Shown in pieces: positions 51,870-56,154 of a stretch of 56,154 bases of DNA; the stretch's first letter is position 1; every line of letters begins with the position of its first letter. The translations under genes and the position numbers were made by a program. The DNA is from Candidatus Peregrinibacteria bacterium GW2011_GWA2_33_10 (GTDB taxonomy: Bacteria; Patescibacteriota; Gracilibacteria; UBA1369; GWC2-33-13): contig LBOO01000006.1 in NCBI GenBank assembly GCA_000989565.1, forward strand, positions 1 through 56,154, in the 5' to 3' direction. Under the pieces are notes generated by a model. It searched no databases. It saw nothing but the letters and a program-made list of their open reading frames with translations, and was not told where the DNA came from.

Positions 51870-53603
51870 TTAAATCTTAATTTTTTCCAGATATTCAATG
51901 GCGGTTTTCATCTGTTCATCAAGATTGATGGGATTTTCAAGTACGGTGTCGGGAGTTATTCCCACTTTATTGATACTTCCGAAATTAGGGCGAAGCCATT
52001 CAGCTACAGTCATTTTTAATATTGAATCATCTTCGTATATTTCCAATGTTTGAACTGTTCCTTTTCCAAATGTTTTTGTGCCTAAAATAAGGCCTATTTT
52101 GTAATCCTGAATTGCCGCTGCGAAAACTTCGGAGGCTGAAGCTGAACCTTCGTTTACTAAAACCACCAAAGGAGTTTTATTCAGATCCGCGTTTCCATTC
52201 GCGTATTGAGCTACTGTGTGATTAAGTAGTTTGAAATATGTTATAGGTTGGCCGTTTTTTACAAAATTGTTCAAAATATTGATCGTGCTTTCCAGATATC
52301 CTCCCGGATTATCGCGCAGATCAATAACAAGTTTGGTCATTCCCAACTTTTTTAAATTATCAATGGCGTTTGTGAATTCTTCATCTGAATCTTCGCTAAA
52401 GATCGTAAATTCGATTAAGCCGATGTCAGATGTAAGCATTCTATAGCTGATTTGCTCAATATTTACTTCGGCTCTTATCAATTTAAAGTCCATATTTTTA
52501 TTTTTATCAGGACGGAATATTGTAAGCAGGACTTCCGTACTAATTTCTCCTTTAAGTAAAGCGGAAACTTGGTCCAGTGTTTTTTCTTTTATGTTTTGTC
52601 CATTAATTTTAATGATTTGATCTTTCGCTTTTAATCCGCTTAGATCCGCGGGGCTATTTCTAAATACGCTTAATAATTCCAAATTATTATTTGCATCCAT
52701 GGTAATTTGGACACCAATTCCCACAAAATGATCTTCTAAAAGGTATTGCAGTTCTTCAGATTCAGGTGTTTGAAAAATTGTATAAGGATCGGACAAAGTC
52801 ATTGTCAAAGCTTCTATGGTTCGGTAGACAAGGTCGTTTTTGTTGATTTTATCCTTTTCTTGAAAGTAATAATTTTTTGAAACCGATTCCAGTACTTGAA
52901 TCAGTGTATTTATATTCGGGATTTCCGATGTGTTTTCTTTTTCTAAAATTTCCTCATCAAAGTCAGAAAAATCAATTTCATAAATTACATCGGGATCAAC
53001 GTAAAGAAGTGTTTTATAAGTTAGTTCAATCGCGTCAATATATTTTATTTTTTGGGTGGCATTTATCCGGTTATTCTCATCCGTTTGCAATAGGTTTATG
53101 TCTAGGGCTTTCGCGATAATGGGAGCGTACGCGCTATTAATGTTGAAATCTTGAGGTTTTTTTTCAATATTAAAAAATTTGGGAGTCGGAATTCCGGCAA
53201 TTTGAAAGATTATTTGCATGGCGTTCAGTTTTGTCAAAGTGTTGCCGCTATTACAATTTTTTTCCTGATCCGGAATTAAGGCGTTCAAATTAATGGCTTC
53301 ATTTAAGTAAGGAGCGAAAACATTGTTGTCTTCCAATTCACTACATTCGGAAATGATTTTTTTTTCTTTGGGAATATAGTTTAATGCGGAAAGTATCATT
53401 TTTATGAATTCTTTTTTAGTTATTTCTTTGTCCAAATTTTCTTTGTTTGAATTTTCCGGCAGTGCGTTCTTGTTTTTTAGAACATATAAAGCTTCTTCCA
53501 AGTCAATATTTTCCGGTACGCTTAGAGAGGTTCCGGCATATCCCATAAATGGGAAAAAAAGCAGACTTAATAATAAAATCTTGATAGATATAAGTTTTGT
53601 CAT
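51870..53603 (-). CDS. S41 family C-terminal processing protease
   Basis: The protein has 577 residues. ISIKILLLSLLFFPFMGYAG is a signal peptide. Residues ~30-190 look like SLH-type repeats (LDKEITKKEFIKMILSALNY; VFAPYLNEAINLNALIPDQE), which would bind the cell wall. A PDZ domain (GIGVQITMDANNNLELLSVF, LKAKDQIIKINGQ) precedes the S41 core: IGLIEFTIFSEDSDEEF, LVIDLRDNPGGYLESTINIL, NEGSASASEVFAAAIQDY (nucleophile Ser near 485) and GTKTFGKGTVQT (general-base Lys near 510). CtpA-type enzymes trim secreted or envelope proteins. The SLH-PDZ-S41 order is common in CPR and Firmicutes. A TATAAT box precedes it on the minus strand. Confidence 0.92.
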   Translation of the reverse strand: MTKLISIKILLLSLLFFPFMGYAGTSLSVPENIDLEEALYVLKNKNALPENSNKENLDKEITKKEFIKMILSALNYIPKEKKIISECSELEDNNVFAPYLNEAINLNALIPDQEKNCNSGNTLTKLNAMQIIFQIAGIPTPKFFNIEKKPQDFNINSAYAPIIAKALDINLLQTDENNRINATQKIKYIDAIELTYKTLLYVDPDVIYEIDFSDFDEEILEKENTSEIPNINTLIQVLESVSKNYYFQEKDKINKNDLVYRTIEALTMTLSDPYTIFQTPESEELQYLLEDHFVGIGVQITMDANNNLELLSVFRNSPADLSGLKAKDQIIKINGQNIKEKTLDQVSALLKGEISTEVLLTIFRPDKNKNMDFKLIRAEVNIEQISYRMLTSDIGLIEFTIFSEDSDEEFTNAIDNLKKLGMTKLVIDLRDNPGGYLESTINILNNFVKNGQPITYFKLLNHTVAQYANGNADLNKTPLVVLVNEGSASASEVFAAAIQDYKIGLILGTKTFGKGTVQTLEIYEDDSILKMTVAEWLRPNFGSINKVGITPDTVLENPINLDEQMKTAIEYLEKIKI

Positions 53604-53827
53604 TACTTGAAAGTTAAAATTTTTTTACATACAAGGGTAGATTATAGGAAATTGTGGGGAGTAGCAAGGGGGAGGTTTTATTCCCCTATATCAATTATAT
53701 TTACTAAAAAGTGTAATTGATTATAATATTACTAGATTTTGTCTTACAGATGTAGTGATGAAAAATAGTGCTGTTTTTATTAAATACCCCTTTTAAATTT
53801 AATCGTAGAAAAAATTTAATATTTAAT

Positions 53828-54619
53828 ATGAATAAAATCAAAAAAATCGTTTTCGTTTCTATTTTTTGTTTATCACTGCTTTTTTCTCTGTTTATAATTA
53901 TTTTTGATATATTTAATTATAAAATAGTTGATTTTTTTGCTCCGAAAACATTCGAAGAATGCCAAATAAATCGAGGAGATGATCCTCAAACTATATCAGA
54001 AATGTTTTGTTATTGGGATTCAGCTTACCATTGGTTATTTGGAAATTTTTATCAATTTTTTTGTCATGATGAAGGAGAATATCAAGATCCGAAATGTATT
54101 TATGGATATCGTAATTCTAACTATATTTTTCCAAAAAATTACGAAGAATGCTCACAAGAATATGACTATAAGGATGAAAATTATTGTTCTGTGGTAATAA
54201 GCGGTTATTATGAACGTCCTTCGAGAGCCATAAATTATAGTTCATATAATTTTAAAGAAATAATTAAAAATTGCCAAAAAAGTTATGGATTTTTAATTAA
54301 AAATGGAGGCTGTCGTATCAACTTTTTCACAGACAAAGCTTATGTGCCTGATGTGGTGGAAGAGGATAGAAATAACACAGAAAGTAATTGTATAAAATTA
54401 GGTGGAACAGAAACTGTTCTACATCCGCTAGGAAATAATGAATACTTATACAATTGCGATTTTTCCTATAATTCACAAAAAGAAAGCAAGCTTTTTAAAC
54501 AATGCGTTGATAAACAAAATCATACAATTTATGAAGGGATTAACAATTCTATGTGGTGTAATTACTATTATAATTTTATAATTAAAATTGAGCCATCGAA
54601 GCTTCCCAGTGCAATTTAG
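53828..54619 (+). CDS. hypothetical Cys-rich membrane-anchored protein
   Basis: The protein has 263 residues from ATG at 53828. MNKIKKIVFVSIFCLSLLFS begins a single membrane helix. The outside part has about fifteen cysteines in spaced patterns (KTFEECQINRGDD, SEMFCYWDSAYHWL, NYEECSQEYDY, ESNCIKLGGTE), suggesting a disulfide-rich fold. The FEECQ/YEECSQ/IKNCQ elements look like short repeats. No family was recognised. TATAAT at 53722-53727 is the likely -10. The upstream GTG at 53768 is less likely. Confidence 0.65.
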   Translation: MNKIKKIVFVSIFCLSLLFSLFIIIFDIFNYKIVDFFAPKTFEECQINRGDDPQTISEMFCYWDSAYHWLFGNFYQFFCHDEGEYQDPKCIYGYRNSNYIFPKNYEECSQEYDYKDENYCSVVISGYYERPSRAINYSSYNFKEIIKNCQKSYGFLIKNGGCRINFFTDKAYVPDVVEEDRNNTESNCIKLGGTETVLHPLGNNEYLYNCDFSYNSQKESKLFKQCVDKQNHTIYEGINNSMWCNYYYNFIIKIEPSKLPSAI

Positions 54620-54691
54620 GATTAAAATTGTGAATTCTATTTTTCATTAAGATTTATATATTTTGCAAAAAAAAATAATTTTTTAAATTTT

Positions 54692-54994
54692 ATGCGTAAA
54701 AAAAATGTTAATGTCTGGATTATGCTGGTAATATGTTTTGTAATTTTATTTTTAGTTTGGTGGAAATTAACTTGGACTCTTCCTGTTGTTGGAAAATTTT
54801 GCGGACTATCAACCTATGGTTATTGTGAGACGGAAAAGGATTGTTTTAGAGGAGGATGTTCTGGTCAAGTTTGTCAAAATAAACAAGACGAGGGAATGGG
54901 TATAATTTGCGAATGGAATAATTGCTATATGAATAAACTATATAATTTAGGTTGTCAGTGTATTAACAATCAATGTCAGTGGGCGAAAAAGTAG
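54692..54994 (+). CDS. small eight-cysteine-cluster membrane protein
   Basis: The protein has 100 residues. A membrane helix (VWIMLVICFVILFLVWWKLT) is followed by a compact extracellular domain: FCGLSTYGYCETEKDCFRGG, CSGQVCQ, IICEWNNCYM and LGCQCINNQCQWAKK. The GGCSGQVC core and the cysteine spacing resemble the eight-cysteine-cluster domain known mainly from archaeal and some bacterial secreted proteins. It lies 72 nt after another Cys-rich membrane protein on the same strand. Such folds need disulfide formation outside the cell. Confidence 0.75.
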   Translation: MRKKNVNVWIMLVICFVILFLVWWKLTWTLPVVGKFCGLSTYGYCETEKDCFRGGCSGQVCQNKQDEGMGIICEWNNCYMNKLYNLGCQCINNQCQWAKK

Positions 54995-55136
54995 CGTGCT
55001 GCTTATTTTGTTTTGAATTAATATCAAAGAGAATATCAGTGAAATAAAAGATTGAAAATTCAGATGGTTAAAGTAAGATAGATCAGGTTAAGGTAAAATT
55101 TTAGTACAAAATGTTAATATTCATAAAAAAAATATT

Positions 55137-55946
55137 ATGAAAAAGATTATATATATTTTTGTTTTAATATTAATTTTAGTTTGCGGATTTATTTATTATT
55201 TTTATATTATTGATGGAAATTTTAATATTGGTCAAAAAACAGGGAATGAAGAGAAAGAAAAATCTCAAAATAGTTTAGGACAAAAGGAAGAAGATAAAAA
55301 CCCACAAAGTAATAGTAAAATCAATTGGAGCGAGGAATCAAACGCTCTTTTGAAAGATATGGAGGAGATTCCGGAGTGGGAATTACAAGAATATATGAAT
55401 AGATTAGAAAATAAATTGTCTTACTTAGCCGGTGATAGAAAGTTTAGCAAAGAGGAGATAAAGGAAATATATCTAGAGTTGCTTAAAGCTAATTATCTTA
55501 AGCGATTACGTAGCGAAGAAAAAATTTCTAAAGCAATGTGGGACATTGAATATGATAAGATAAATAATTTTTTTATTAAAAAAACAGGGCTTACTTATGG
55601 TGATATATTATATAAAACATTACCAGTAAGTCCTAATATTAAACATCCCCCTAAAATAGAATATGATACTAAGCAAATAGAGTCCATCACAGTAGAAATA
55701 AAAACAATTTTAGCTGATAAATTTCCAGAAAAAAAATTCAATGAAGATTATTTGATCCAAGTGGCTGATATTATTTATACGGCTAGAGAATATGAAAAAA
55801 TGTTTAATACTGGTACGATTTCTGAATATGATTATCGTATTAATCTCGAAAGGGGAAATGATATAGTATTAGAATATTTTGGGATAGAATTACAAACTTT
55901 TTTGGATTCTATTGATGACAAATTATTAAATGGGCATTTTAATTGA
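55137..55946 (+). CDS. hypothetical membrane-anchored helical protein
   Basis: The protein has 269 residues. One N-terminal membrane helix (IIYIFVLILILVCGFIYYFY) precedes a polar linker rich in Glu, Lys, Asn and Ser, then ~200 residues of predicted helix (ELQEYMNRLENKLSYLAGDR; ELLKANYLKRLRSEEKISKA) exposed outside the cell. A weak duplication may exist: KEEIKEIYLELLKANYLKRL and NEDYLIQVADIIYTAREYEK sit in similar positions of two halves. It has no cysteine beyond the anchor. Unknown family. Confidence 0.65.
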   Translation: MKKIIYIFVLILILVCGFIYYFYIIDGNFNIGQKTGNEEKEKSQNSLGQKEEDKNPQSNSKINWSEESNALLKDMEEIPEWELQEYMNRLENKLSYLAGDRKFSKEEIKEIYLELLKANYLKRLRSEEKISKAMWDIEYDKINNFFIKKTGLTYGDILYKTLPVSPNIKHPPKIEYDTKQIESITVEIKTILADKFPEKKFNEDYLIQVADIIYTAREYEKMFNTGTISEYDYRINLERGNDIVLEYFGIELQTFLDSIDDKLLNGHFN

Positions 55947-56035
55947 TGTTTACAACGAATGAGATAGTCAAAAATGTTTTTTGTGCTGTGTTGATATGTT
56001 CCTGATCGCTTTTCGTAACGACTCACTGAGGTAAT

Positions 56036-56086
56036 ATGTCATCCCGAACTTCATTTATGTCATCCAGAACTTCATTTATGTCATCC
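56036..56086. repeat. 21-bp direct tandem repeat
   Basis: ATGTCATCCCGAACTTCATT (plus one T) is repeated as two full 21-bp units that differ at one base, followed by a 9-bp partial unit. It lies in the gene-free end of the window (55947-56154), where nothing else is recognised apart from AT-rich sequence. Confidence 0.75.
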
Positions 56087-56154
56087 CTGTAAATGTTACA
56101 TAATTCGTTGACAGAATTATAATAAAAAAAATTTTATAATCCTGTCATAAAATG

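Noticed and set aside
1-56154. UGA decoded as glycine, as in some Gracilibacteria
   Set aside because: TGA terminates several conserved-length genes (for example msrB at 46701), and conserved glycines use GGN codons.

Overview
The window is AT-rich bacterial chromosome (roughly 30% G+C by eye) that reads with the standard stop set. TGA ends several long genes (for example those ending at 4426, 18002 and 46701), so the UGA-to-glycine recoding of some Gracilibacteria does not apply. Gene content, small intergenic gaps, an almost complete lack of Shine-Dalgarno sequences, a monoderm-like envelope set (MltG, DUF3048, lipoproteins, PilT, a VirB4/TraC-like ATPase) and many lineage-specific acidic or coiled-coil proteins point to a Candidate Phyla Radiation (Patescibacteria) genome. 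It looks most like Peregrinibacteria, but no 16S gene is present to settle this. Housekeeping promoters are unusually easy to see: TTGAC(A/T/G)-N17-TATAAT-like boxes sit just upstream of many genes.

Layout. 1-6.4 kb is an accessory-looking block: a decayed array of ~110-residue repeats, a SNF2 helicase fused to a SAM methyltransferase, a RelE-type toxin remnant, a PIF1-like helicase with a WYL domain, and tRNA-Asn on the minus strand. 6.4-14.7 kb holds a Trm11-like methyltransferase, a possible muramidase-like protein, ssb, an orphan leuA, a 700-bp gene-free region with strong RNA structure, gmk, a PQQ-type sugar dehydrogenase lipoprotein and a small Cys protein. 14.7-19.4 kb holds tRNA-Gln, a short region of atypical composition, a 906-residue alpha-solenoid protein ending in a CHAT/caspase-like protease domain, a lipoprotein and a lamin-tail protein. 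19.4-36 kb is mostly core: rny, groES-groEL under a CIRCE operator, an RRM RNA-binding protein, pilT, pyrH-frr-rseP, dnaA, a FecR-like protein, mltG, ybaB, rplY and a DUF3048 protein. 36-44.4 kb carries an SGNH/MBOAT acyl-transfer pair, a membrane pyrophosphatase with a conserved loop missing, and coenzyme A genes (type II pantothenate kinase, panB, coaBC). 44.4-56.2 kb carries hypothetical proteins, a secreted nuclease, msrB, a VirB4/TraC-like ATPase, a C-terminal processing protease and a run of small membrane-anchored proteins, two of them Cys-rich.

The features most worth a second look are the solenoid-CHAT protease (15.3-18.0 kb), the paired structured-RNA candidates (11.2-11.8 kb), the in-frame loss of a catalytic loop in the pyrophosphatase (about 39.4 kb), and the repeat-SNF2-methyltransferase gene whose upstream repeats carry a C-to-T nonsense change and a 128-nt frameshifting deletion. 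Functions are assigned from motifs read by eye; no database search was possible.
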